In this document: piece by piece, positions 17,801 through 26,300 of the stretch | How the letters are laid out: every line of letters begins with the position of its first letter | Numbering within the stretch: the first letter of the stretch is position 1 | DNA from: ZC4RG20 sp964553875 | GTDB taxonomy: Bacteria; Pseudomonadota; Gammaproteobacteria; Steroidobacterales; Rariloculaceae | DNA: 30,110 nucleotides | Assembly: GCA_964553875.1 (NCBI GenBank) | Contig: CAZKNH010000039.1 | Location: 1 to 30,110 of the forward strand | Reading direction: 5' to 3' | Program-made: the position numbers and the translations under genes | The notes under the pieces: generated by a model | Told to the model about the DNA's origin: nothing | Database searches by the model: none | What the model saw: the letters and a program-made list of their open reading frames with translations, nothing else

Positions 17801-19462
17801 GGTCGCCAGGCGATCGCGGAGAAGCTCGCGGAGTACGCCGAGGCGCTCGGAGACGGCGGCCGTCACGCGGAAGCGCTCGCATTCCTCGAGAGCGTTCCGG
17901 CACTGCTTCGCGGCATGCCGAGCATCGAACGCGTGCGCGGCGAGCTGCGCGCGGAGCAAGAGCGCGCGCTGCTCGCCGAGCGATTCGCGGCGCTCGACGC
18001 GTTGCTCGATTCGCCGCGCATCGACACCGCGGGCGCCGCGAGGCTGCGCGAGATGCTCGAGGGGATACGCTCGGTCGTCGGCACGGACGACGCGCGTCTC
18101 GCGGCGGCCGAGGAGCGGGCCGTGTTGCTGTTCGTGAATCAGGCGGACCGGCTGCGCGAAGGCGAGTCTTTCGAGCAGGCGGACGAGTTCATCCGGCTTG
18201 CCGCCGGTCTCGCGCCCGGTCATTCGGCGGTATCCGCCGCGCGAGAGACGCTCGACGCGGCACGTGCCGCGTGGGAACGCGCGAACGCGGAGGCGAGGCG
18301 CGGTGCGGAGATCGAGGCCCTCAAGGCGAACTTCACGCGAGCGGCGAACGCCTTGGCCACGTCGGACGCCGAACGGTTCTACGAGCAGCTTCGTCGGATG
18401 CTGCCGGCCGAAGACGAGTTCCTGATCAGCGCGCCGAGCAGAATCGCCCAGGGTTATCTCTCGTCCGCACGCAACGCGCTCGCCGGAGGCGAGGCCGATC
18501 GCGCCGAGCAGTTCATCGAGAAAGGTCGGGATTGGGCGCCGCTTCCCGGGTTCGACGCGCTGCTCGACGAGCTTCGCGCCGTGCGCCTGCAGACGAGCAT
18601 CGACCGGCTGAGCGCGATGCTCGAGGGGCGCGAGCCGCATGACGTCACGCGGGGCGAGGAGCTGCTCCAGACGATCATCGACAACTCGGGAGAGGAGCTC
18701 GTAGCGATCAGGCGCGAGCTTGCGGCGAAAGCCGAGGCGCGCGTCCGCGAAGGGGCGGCCGATGCGGATTACCTCGAGTGGGTGGCGGCCGTGCTCGGCC
18801 TCGATCTTCGCCCGGCACGACCCGCCGGAGGGCGTGAGTGCACCGACGCGCTTGCCGGATACGGCACGAGATCGAGTGCGCTCTGCTTCGACATGCTGAC
18901 CGCCGAGATCACGGGGCCGAGGTTCGTCGTGGTTCCGGCGGGCGGCGGTTTCGAAGCGTTCGCGATCGGCGTCGTCGAGATCACGCGCGGGCAGTGGCGC
19001 GACTACTGCAATTTGTCCGGGCGGTGCAGCGTTGCTTCGGACGGTAACGACAATCTGCCTGTGACCAATGTCTCCGTCGAAGCGGTCGAGGAATACGCGT
19101 CGTGGCTCACCGAGGTCACCGGTGTCACGTATCGGCTGCCGACTCTCGACGAGTGGATGTACGCCGCTTCGGCTCCCCGCGCCGGAGCCACGGGCGACGA
19201 CTCGAACTGCAGGGTCCCGTCGGCCGGTCGAGGCGGAGCGCTTCGGGCAGTCGGCAACGAAAGCGGCAACGTGTGGGGGCTCAAGGATCTCTACGGCAAT
19301 GCGCAGGAGTGGGTCAAAACGAGCTCCGGGTACCAGGTCATCGGCGGCCACTACGACAAGCCGTTGGAGCGATGCAGATCCGGCGGTCCCGAGGCGCACG
19401 ACGGTAGTGCGGATCAATACACGGGCTTCCGACTCGTCCGGGAGAAGACGAGGAGGGATTGA
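14891..19462 (+). CDS. ppkA: PpkA-type membrane Ser/Thr kinase with long helical region and SUMF1 domain
   Basis: A 1523-residue protein. After a short helical N-terminus and a Pro/Gly/Ser/Thr-rich linker comes a Hanks-type kinase domain (about residues 196-470) with GRGGMGVVFKA, VAVKIL, HSDFKPGN (335-342) and DFG (355-357). The catalytic loop is HSD rather than HRD, so it is a non-RD kinase. One transmembrane helix lies at about 484-505. Residues about 510-1300 are long helices with irregular TPR-like hairpins. The C-terminus (about 1343-1523) is a SUMF1/FGE-like fold (FVVVPAGGGF, YRLPTLDEWMYAA, DLYGNAQEWV, TGFRLVRE). Topology implies a cytoplasmic kinase and periplasmic helical and SUMF1 parts. 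It likely phosphorylates the FHA protein. ATG 14891 has only a weak ribosome site. Confidence 0.92.
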   Translation: MGEFEAKLSAFLAGEAEFAELESALVRALGEDPSIAPAAFAAVDRLYRAGRLPLQLYSVLKKHIAQRASDRAPSTTGSRGGAAQSGPRRREPPGGASADPTGASRTSGHPTGMSSAAAESGSDHTIVRLKPTHGTDPSRHAAAPTGRAPHDARQTAGQPGPPPGDLSLGTSGRTGSSTSASSWTDFRETGGPPPSMERGSVLKGRFVLENVLGRGGMGVVFKARDLRKEEAQDRNPYVAVKILNDEFRRHPESLKALQRETRKTQDLAHPNIVNVFDFDRDGAIVFMTMEYLEGESLDRIIRAPHFAGYSLKEALPIIEGLVNALGYAHRKGIVHSDFKPGNCFLTTDGTVKVFDFGIAKAVKLKDVDHVELTRFDPNSLGALTLAYASLEMIEGSEPDPRDDVYALGCVVYELLSGKHPFGKRSVEEALRNAEARNEKLEPARIKGLSSRQWRTLRKALALRREDRLSSVDELLEGLKQQKPIVPLAAAAVAILAVALIAYFGHAYWQERQRENLIAALVSRDEVVVSAALERLRELDPQNRNEIWTDDVSTQVRQWFVDEVDATFNEAAGRYDYPRAVRLLDQADEWFPDSNVLNQRRARLEERRDNLLNELGFRFNDAIENGRLLPRDDEDDVFDVLEIVAQLQPDDRLLGAGEKLAFAYSDAAAAALDERTYGSAQQLLQTGLTLFPQDGRLRNLMDRLDAELLAERNAQRAAELSARLDASANAASYVELVALAQAAAELADLSPDEPALAGYRERLLAALDGEMTSMLDGRRWEDAERLIDAVSTVLAENVLRERRSRIVALRDAYTAELNGLLARLDAAADERRLEDAVAAFRALEALPADERTLADAQSAVVQTYLLAAQQSANARRFDEAESIVALALEFAPASERLAEARRSLEEQRRLAELQDEQQREQQRLATARELRERIDRYLELETPTIEATELAMAAAEGLELVADDDPRAGRAGRQAIAEKLAEYAEALGDGGRHAEALAFLESVPALLRGMPSIERVRGELRAEQERALLAERFAALDALLDSPRIDTAGAARLREMLEGIRSVVGTDDARLAAAEERAVLLFVNQADRLREGESFEQADEFIRLAAGLAPGHSAVSAARETLDAARAAWERANAEARRGAEIEALKANFTRAANALATSDAERFYEQLRRMLPAEDEFLISAPSRIAQGYLSSARNALAGGEADRAEQFIEKGRDWAPLPGFDALLDELRAVRLQTSIDRLSAMLEGREPHDVTRGEELLQTIIDNSGEELVAIRRELAAKAEARVREGAADADYLEWVAAVLGLDLRPARPAGGRECTDALAGYGTRSSALCFDMLTAEITGPRFVVVPAGGGFEAFAIGVVEITRGQWRDYCNLSGRCSVASDGNDNLPVTNVSVEAVEEYASWLTEVTGVTYRLPTLDEWMYAASAPRAGATGDDSNCRVPSAGRGGALRAVGNESGNVWGLKDLYGNAQEWVKTSSGYQVIGGHYDKPLERCRSGGPEAHDGSADQYTGFRLVREKTRRD

Positions 19463-21231
19463 TGGCGCACCCTGCGTCAGAGCGGCTGCGTGAGCTCGTC
19501 CACGACTACTACCACGGTCTGCTGACGTTCGAGAGCTATCGGCAGCAGCGCGCGCAGCTGCTCGACGGGCTCGACGACGCCGAGACGGAGGACGACCGGA
19601 CGGCCCGGAGACCGCGACCGGCGCGAGCTGCGCAACGTGAGCCGCGGCGCGACGAGACGCGTCGTGCCAGGACGCTCGAGGGGCGGCCGCCTTCACGAAA
19701 TGTCCTGCCGAGGCTCATCGCGGCCGCGGTCCTTTTGGCCGTCGGCGGCGGTCTCATGCTCTATCAATGGCACGTCCTCCCGTCGAGTGATGCCGATCGC
19801 GACCTGGCGACCGTGTCGCCGGGCGTCGACGCTCCCGCACCGTCCGAGGCCGGAGAGAGGTTGCTCGCTCAGTTCCTCGAACGGAACGACTGGGGGCTCG
19901 ACGCGTTGCGCAACCTCGAGATCGCTTGGACGAACGCGCTCTCCGACGCGCAACGCGACTCGACGAGGCTCACGACGGCCTATGCCGATTTCGCCGACGC
20001 CCTGCGTCGACGAATCAGAGAGGAGCAGGCGCTTGCCGGCCCGACCGGAAGTCCCGAGCTCGACGCGCTCGTCACGGTCGCCGTCGAGCTCGACATGCCC
20101 TATGCGTCGTCGTTGCGGGCGTCGATGCGGCTCGGTGCGCGACGATCGGAGTCGGCCCGCTCGGGCGGCATGTCGAACGATGCGCAAGCGTCCGACGCCG
20201 CCGCGGACGCGAGCGCCGTCGCGATGGACGCGGACGCGCATGCCGCGGGCGCGGAAGAGACTACCGCGGAAGAGGCAATCCCGGCCGATGCAAGCGAGCC
20301 TCTTCTTGCACCGGCCGACGACTCCGCAGAAAGCGCGTTACGGGCCGAAGCCGACGAGGCGACCGGCGACGAGCCCGAGCCCGCTCGAGCATCCGCGGGG
20401 CAGGTCGTCGCGGCGAGCCCGGCTCGTGAAGAGAGTGCAGAGGCTTCTCCAGGTTCTCGTCGCTCGACCTGCACTGCGGCGCTCTTGTCCACTCGTGCGC
20501 CGTTCTGTGCCGACTCGCTCGCGATCGGCGGCGAAGGTCCCGTTATGGTCGTGCTGCCCGCAGGCGAGTTCGTGATGGGAAGCGACCGAATGCCGGAGGC
20601 GAGGCCGCCGCGCCCGGTCACGATCGCGGCGCCGTTCGCGATGTCGATGTTCGAGGTCTCGGCCGCAGAGTTCGCCGTGTATTGCCGGGATGCGGGCGTG
20701 CGCTGTCCGGAGAATTCATGGGGCGACGATTATCCGGTCGTCGACGTGAGCTTCGAGGAAGCATCCGCTTATGCGGAGTGGCTTTCCGCGCAAACCGGTC
20801 ATCGTTATCGCCTGCCGAGCGAGGCCGAGTGGGAATATGCCGCGCGAGCGGGCACGACTTCGACGTATCCATTCGGAGAGGTGGTCACGCCGGCCGCTGC
20901 ACGCTCGTCCGAGAACGGCAGAGTCGATTCTCCGGTTGGGAATAGCGATCGGTCCGTGAACCGCAACCCGTTTCAGCTCTATCACATGATCGGCAACGTG
21001 CGTGAGTGGGTCGCGGACCCATGGCATCCGAATCATTCCGAAGCACCGCCGGACGGTCGAATACGAGACGGCGGAGATCCTGCGCGGCGTGCCGTCCGCG
21101 GCGGGTCGTACCGGGATCTTGCCGTTCGGCTGCGGTCCGCCGCGCGCGTACCGCTCGCTGTCGAGCATCGTGATCGCGAAACCGGCTTCCGCGTGGTGCG
21201 GGAGCTCGACGTGGACCGTGCGGAAAGGTAG
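19462..21231 (+). CDS. Membrane-anchored SUMF1/FGE-like domain protein of the T6SS operon
   Basis: A 589-residue protein. A short cytoplasmic helical segment (RLRELVHDYYHGLLTFESYR) and an Arg-rich stretch precede one transmembrane helix (about 82-104). A helical part and an Ala/Asp/Glu-rich low-complexity linker follow. Residues about 362-586 form a SUMF1-like domain (MVVLPAGEFVMGS, YRLPSEAEWEYAARAG, MIGNVREWVADPW, AVRGGSYRD, TGFRVVRE). The paired catalytic cysteines of true formylglycine-generating enzymes are absent near the end, so a binding or sensory role is more likely than catalysis. ATG overlaps the ppkA stop by one base and has a strong AGGAGGG at 19451-19457. Cysteines at 337, 349, 408 and 415 match the PpkA pattern. 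Confidence 0.85.
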   Translation: MAHPASERLRELVHDYYHGLLTFESYRQQRAQLLDGLDDAETEDDRTARRPRPARAAQREPRRDETRRARTLEGRPPSRNVLPRLIAAAVLLAVGGGLMLYQWHVLPSSDADRDLATVSPGVDAPAPSEAGERLLAQFLERNDWGLDALRNLEIAWTNALSDAQRDSTRLTTAYADFADALRRRIREEQALAGPTGSPELDALVTVAVELDMPYASSLRASMRLGARRSESARSGGMSNDAQASDAAADASAVAMDADAHAAGAEETTAEEAIPADASEPLLAPADDSAESALRAEADEATGDEPEPARASAGQVVAASPAREESAEASPGSRRSTCTAALLSTRAPFCADSLAIGGEGPVMVVLPAGEFVMGSDRMPEARPPRPVTIAAPFAMSMFEVSAAEFAVYCRDAGVRCPENSWGDDYPVVDVSFEEASAYAEWLSAQTGHRYRLPSEAEWEYAARAGTTSTYPFGEVVTPAAARSSENGRVDSPVGNSDRSVNRNPFQLYHMIGNVREWVADPWHPNHSEAPPDGRIRDGGDPARRAVRGGSYRDLAVRLRSAARVPLAVEHRDRETGFRVVRELDVDRAER

Positions 21232-21254
21232 CAGTCGCGGAAATTCCACGAACG

Positions 21255-21283
21255 TTGTGCTCTATAAAGTCCGTGACTATACT
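21255..21283 (+). promoter_or_regulatory. Sigma-70-like promoter for the two-partner secretion operon
   Basis: In the 227-base gap between the SUMF1 gene and tpsB, TTGTGC (21255-21260) and TATACT (21278-21283) are separated by exactly 17 bases. The -10 box matches consensus at five of six positions and the -35 at three of six. The distance to the tpsB ATG leaves a leader of about 170 bases. The sequence TATAAA at 21263-21268 is an alternative -10. No clear terminator for the T6SS operon is seen in this gap, so read-through is also possible. Confidence 0.5.
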
Positions 21284-21458
21284 CCGCACGGGGGCTTCCT
21301 GCTTGCGGCCGAGCAGGCTCTACACCGAGAACCATCTGGGATTGTTACGAAGCCCGGTCCGTGGACCATCGCTCAGCTCCCATGAGAGGACTCATGGCCT
21401 CGCTGCTCGACGGAGGCCGCGTGCTCGACCGTGGCGCTATTCTGCTAGGGAAACTGTC

Positions 21459-23252
21459 ATGCGTATGATCCGTCGTTCGGCATTGCGGATGCGTCGCGCG
21501 CAGGCGCTTGCTTTCGCTCTCGCGATAGTTCAGTTCGACGCTCTCGCTCAGACGATGGAGGATCTCCTGCCGCCCGCCGCGACGCCGGGCGGGGCGCAGC
21601 CGTTTCTGCGCGAGAACCGCTTGCCCGCGCTCGCACAGCGAGACTCGCTCGAGATTCCTCCGGTCGTGGACCGCCCCCTCGGGCTCGACGAGGGCCCTCG
21701 CGTGCGCGTGAGTCGATTCGAGCTCATCGGAGCGATCGAGCGGAACGGGGTCTCGGCGGCTGACGTTCAAGCGATCCTCGATCGGCATCTCGCCGCTCAG
21801 CCTGCCGACGGCTATACGATCAATCAGCTTCAGCTCGTCGCGGACGACCTGACGCTCTATTACCGCAACCGAGGCCTGATCCTCGCGCGAGCCTTCGTTC
21901 CGGCTCAGACGGTCGAGAACGGCGTCGTCAGCCTCCAGGTCATTGCGGGCAGCCTCGGCGGCGTGGCCGTGGAAGGAAACCGGATTTACTCGTCCGATAC
22001 GATCCTCGGGCCGCTCACGCCGCTCATCGGCGAGCCGGTCGACCGCGACAGGATCGAGGAGGTTCTGCTGACGTTGCAGGACTTCCCGGGGCTCACGGTC
22101 TTCGGAACGTTCCGCCAGGGCGCGGCGCTCGGCGAAACCGAGCTCCTCGTCAGCGTGCGCGAAGAGCAGCGCGTATCGATCACGCCCGTCCTCGACAACT
22201 ACGGCAGCAGGTATACCGGTAAAGTCCGCGGCACGCTGCAGATGCAGTTCAACAACCTGGCGGGCATGGCAGACCGGCTGAGCGCATACGTGCTGAAGAC
22301 GGTCGATCCGTCGAATGGCACGTACGGCGGCGTGAGCTACGAGCTGTCGACTCACACCGGTCGCACTTCGGTCGGCTTCGGTGCCGCGCGCAACCGCTTC
22401 GATGTCACGGACGCTCGAACCGCTATCGATCTCGATATCAGCGGCACGGTAAACACGACGAACCTGTACGTTCGGCGGCAGTTCGCGAATCGCCGCACCT
22501 TCCGGGCCGACGGGACGTTGGAGCTCGCGCGCAAGCGCTCCGAGATCGAGCAGTCGGTCGGTGCGAATCCGCGGGACGATCTGAACGTCTTGAGCTACAC
22601 GTTCGATTACTACACGGTCGGAGCCCGGCAACGGGGCTTGAACCTCGGCTACGTGAGGGCCGTCGTCGGCGATAACGACGTGCCGGCCCCGGACCCCGTC
22701 GTGACCGGCGTTCTCGGCGGCACCGAGCGTCCGAGCCGGCAAGGCGGCAGCGGGAAGTACGGCACGGGGTCGTACACGAAGCTCGAGTTCGGCTACCAGC
22801 GACTCCAACGTCTCGGAAATCATCACGCGCTCTTGCTGAAGCTCGACGGGCAGCACAGCTCGGATTTGCTCGCGTCGCTCGAGCAATTCGCGATCGGCGG
22901 CCCTGTGAACGTAAGGGCGTATCCGGTAGCGGAGGCGCTCGTCGACAGCGGCGGCTCCGCAACCCTCGAGTGGATCATCGATGCTCCGGGTTTCGCCGAA
23001 CGGCCCGTCGGTCAGCGTCTGTGGGGGGACATCTTCAAGTTGTCGTTCTACTTCGATTACGCCGGCGGCAAGATCAACGATCCGAGGCTGAGCCAGCCGA
23101 AGACGCTGAACTTCCGCGGCTACGGCATGGGGCTGCAGTTCAGCATGAGCGAGAAGTTCTTCGTTCGGCTGGACGCGGCCGCTCCGCAGGGCGGTACGCC
23201 GAGCGACGACAAGGACCCGCGCTACTACATGAGCGCGAGCTTCACCTTCTGA
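21459..23252 (+). CDS. TpsB: FhaC/ShlB-type two-partner secretion outer-membrane transporter
   Basis: A 597-residue protein with a signal peptide (basic n-region MRMIRRSALRMRR, cleavage near residue 31 after DALAQ). A short linker leads to two POTRA domains (about 82-155 with FELIGAIERNGVS and YYRNRGLILARAFVPAQ; about 164-235 with VEGNRIYSSDTI). The remainder is an Omp85-type beta-barrel with alternating aromatic strands and a terminal Phe (YYMSASFTF). A VRAY motif at 485-488 occupies the place of the conserved VRGY/F loop-6 tetrad of FhaC. The protein should export the TpsA encoded 67 bases downstream. ATG at 21459 is preceded by AGGGA at 21447-21451; a second ATG two codons later is possible. 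Confidence 0.93.
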   Translation: MRMIRRSALRMRRAQALAFALAIVQFDALAQTMEDLLPPAATPGGAQPFLRENRLPALAQRDSLEIPPVVDRPLGLDEGPRVRVSRFELIGAIERNGVSAADVQAILDRHLAAQPADGYTINQLQLVADDLTLYYRNRGLILARAFVPAQTVENGVVSLQVIAGSLGGVAVEGNRIYSSDTILGPLTPLIGEPVDRDRIEEVLLTLQDFPGLTVFGTFRQGAALGETELLVSVREEQRVSITPVLDNYGSRYTGKVRGTLQMQFNNLAGMADRLSAYVLKTVDPSNGTYGGVSYELSTHTGRTSVGFGAARNRFDVTDARTAIDLDISGTVNTTNLYVRRQFANRRTFRADGTLELARKRSEIEQSVGANPRDDLNVLSYTFDYYTVGARQRGLNLGYVRAVVGDNDVPAPDPVVTGVLGGTERPSRQGGSGKYGTGSYTKLEFGYQRLQRLGNHHALLLKLDGQHSSDLLASLEQFAIGGPVNVRAYPVAEALVDSGGSATLEWIIDAPGFAERPVGQRLWGDIFKLSFYFDYAGGKINDPRLSQPKTLNFRGYGMGLQFSMSEKFFVRLDAAAPQGGTPSDDKDPRYYMSASFTF

Positions 23253-23319
23253 CATCGGCCGACGACCGACGCTGTCGATCGACGCGAGATCATCCCGAAT
23301 TGAGCCCAACGAGGCGGAC

Positions 23320-26300
23320 ATGAGATCGAATCGCAGACTTTCGAACCTTCGTTGCAACCCGCATTCTGCCGAGCACATGCCGAAGGTAAGGCCGCTCGCG
23401 ATGGCCGTCGCAGTCGGTCTCACGATGATGGCTGGCGCTCGGCCGGGCTTCGCGGGGCCGGAAGGCGGTCAGATCGTTGCCGGCTCGGGCTCCATCTCGC
23501 GGCCGGACGCGGTTTCGACGTTGATCCACCAGAGCTCCGAGCGGCTCGGAATCAACTGGGAGTCGTTCAATGTCGGCGAGAACGAAAGCGTGCGGTTCCT
23601 GCAGCCGTCGTCGAGCTCCGTCGCGCTCAATCGGATTCTCGATCAGAACCCGAGCAGCATCCTCGGCGCGCTCGACGCGAACGGTCACGTTTATCTGATC
23701 AATCCGAACGGGATCGTGTTCGGCGAGACCGCGCGGATCAACGTCGCCGCGCTGATCGCAAGCTCGCTGGATATTTCCGTCGCCGACTTCATGGCCGGCA
23801 ACCTGACGTTCGAGGCGCTCGCCGAGCCGGGCGCCGTGATCAACCGCGGACTGATTCAAGCGGCGACGGGCGGATCCGTCACGCTGCTCGGCGGCAGTGT
23901 CTCGAACGAGGGCCTTATCGTCGCCGAGCTCGGCCAGGTCAATCTCGGCGCCGGCACGCGCGCGACGCTCGATTTCGACGGCGACGGGCTCATTTACTTC
24001 GAGATCGATCAGGGCTTGCTGACGAACACTACGGGGGCCGAGTCTGCCGTCAGCAACAGCGGCGAGATCAATGCGCCCGGCGGGCACGTTCTGCTGACGG
24101 CAAGTGCCGCTCGCGACGTTTTCTCGAACGTCGTGAATCACGACGGCGTCATCCGCGCGAGCCGCATCGAGGAGAGCGGCGGCGTCGTGCGTCTCGTCGG
24201 CGACGGCGGCACGGTCCGCACGAGCGGTTTGATCGATGCATCGAGCGAAAGCGGCACGGGCGGCACCGTGCAGGTCCTCGGTGACCGCGTCGGTCTGTTC
24301 GATGGTGCCGTCGTCGACGTTTCCGGCGGATCGGGCGGCGGTCTCGCGCAGATCGGCGGAGGGTTCCAGGGCAGCGATCCGAACGTGCGGAACGCCGAGC
24401 GCACGTATGTCGGCGCTGACGCCCGCATTACCGCTGACGCCGGTGCGACCGGCGACGGCGGAACCGTGATCGTCTGGGCCGACGAGGTCACGCGCTTCAA
24501 CGGCGAGATCAGCGCGCGCGGCGGCGCGACAGCGGGCGACGGCGGCTTCGTCGAGGTTTCCGGCAAGGATTCGCTGGTCTACCGCGGGAACGTGGACACG
24601 GGCGCGGCGAACGGCAAGACGGGGACGCTGCTGCTTGATCCGAGCCATATCATCATTCAGGGCGGCACCGGCGGCGCGGACGACGGCCAGATCGTCGATG
24701 ACGGCACGATAGCCTTCGACGACGGCGACGACACCTTCACGATCTCCGAGGCGGCGCTCGAGACGACGGAGAGCAACATCCTGCTGCAAGCGCGCGATTT
24801 CATCACCGCGAGCGGCACGTTCGATCACGATGTGGCCGGCGAGGGCGTCGGGGTCGTGCTGATCCGCCCCGATCTCGACCTGACGCTCGAGACTCGCAAC
24901 GGTCCCAACGATAGTTTCGGCGGAGACTTCCTTCCCGGCATCGACCTGCTCCGGAGCAATCATGGGTCTGATTTGACGTTCCGCACGCAGCGGAGCGCCG
25001 AAGGCGCCGGGGGATCGATCACGATGACCGCCGGAACGCAGGCCGCCGAGGGTGATGAGGTCGATCCTTACGGCTACTTGTACGTCGGCAGTTTGATCAC
25101 CGACGGGAACGACATCACGTTGACCGCCGAAGCGGGCATTTCGCTGCAGGGCCTGATCGATGCAGGCACCGGGACGGTCAACGTGAAGGTCACCGAGCCT
25201 TATGCCTTTGCTTTCGAATCCGAGTCGTTTGTCGAGGTCAATGACGCGATAGTCGCCGGAAGGGCGAGCCTGGCGGGGAACGGCAGCCGCCTCACTGCCG
25301 GTATCGGTGACGATGAATTCATCGTAACCGGAAGCGGAACGGGGACGTTGAATGGTGCTTCGTTTGCCGGCTTTTTCAGGTTGGAAGGCAGCGATGGTGA
25401 CGATACGTTCCGCATCCTGGACCAGTTCACAGGCGGCAGCCTGTTCGGAGATTCCGGCGACGACGTCTTCGATATCCAATCCGGGCAATTCGACTTCGCA
25501 AGCGGCGGCGAAGGCAACGACGTCTTCAATATCCATGGCTCGGGGTTCGTATACCTCGGCGGAGGCGAAGGCGACGACCTCTTCACGATTCATCCCGGAA
25601 TCCTGTTGTCGGCCGGAGAAGGCATTCCGGTTTACGGGGATTCCGGCAACGACGTGCTCGATCTGTCCAATCTGTCCGAGCAGATCCAGGTCAGATTGAG
25701 CGGGGCGATCTTCGATGGGTTTTATGGGTTCGAATCGACCGCGGGCGTCGATTTCGTGGGATTCGAGACCCTCATCGGCAATTCGCTCGGTTCGCTGACC
25801 GGTCTCGACACGGATTCGATCTGGACGGAGACGAGTTACTCGGCGCTTCAGCAAACGCTGACGTTCAGAGACTTCGCCGTGGCGATCGCCGCCGGGGAAG
25901 GCGCCCAGACGCTGAGAGGCTCGGGGCTCTTCACGATTACCGGTCCCGGCGAGGTCGCCCTCAATGGGCAGGCATTCCAAGGCATCGACGGACTCGACGT
26001 CGTGAGCGGCTCCGTGTTCGAGCTGCTCGGCGACTTCGGCATCGACATCATCGGAAGCAACGACGACGATACGTTCGTCCTGCGGGCGGCCCAGTCGAGA
26101 GCGATCGACGGCGGCCTCGGTATCGACACCCTCGATCTGTCCGGTGTCGGCGCCGACGTCGAAGTGGAGTTGTCCTTCGCGGAGGTCGAGGTCGGCTTCT
26201 CGGGCGTCGTGCCGACTCTCTTTACCGGGGAGGGGTCGAGTTTTCACGGTATCGACTCGATCATCGGTAACGGCAGCAGCACGTTGACCGGTCCATCGTT

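Noticed and set aside
19462..21231. Active formylglycine-generating enzyme
   Set aside because: The C-terminal segment after AVRGGSY lacks the paired catalytic cysteines, and no sulfatase gene is nearby.
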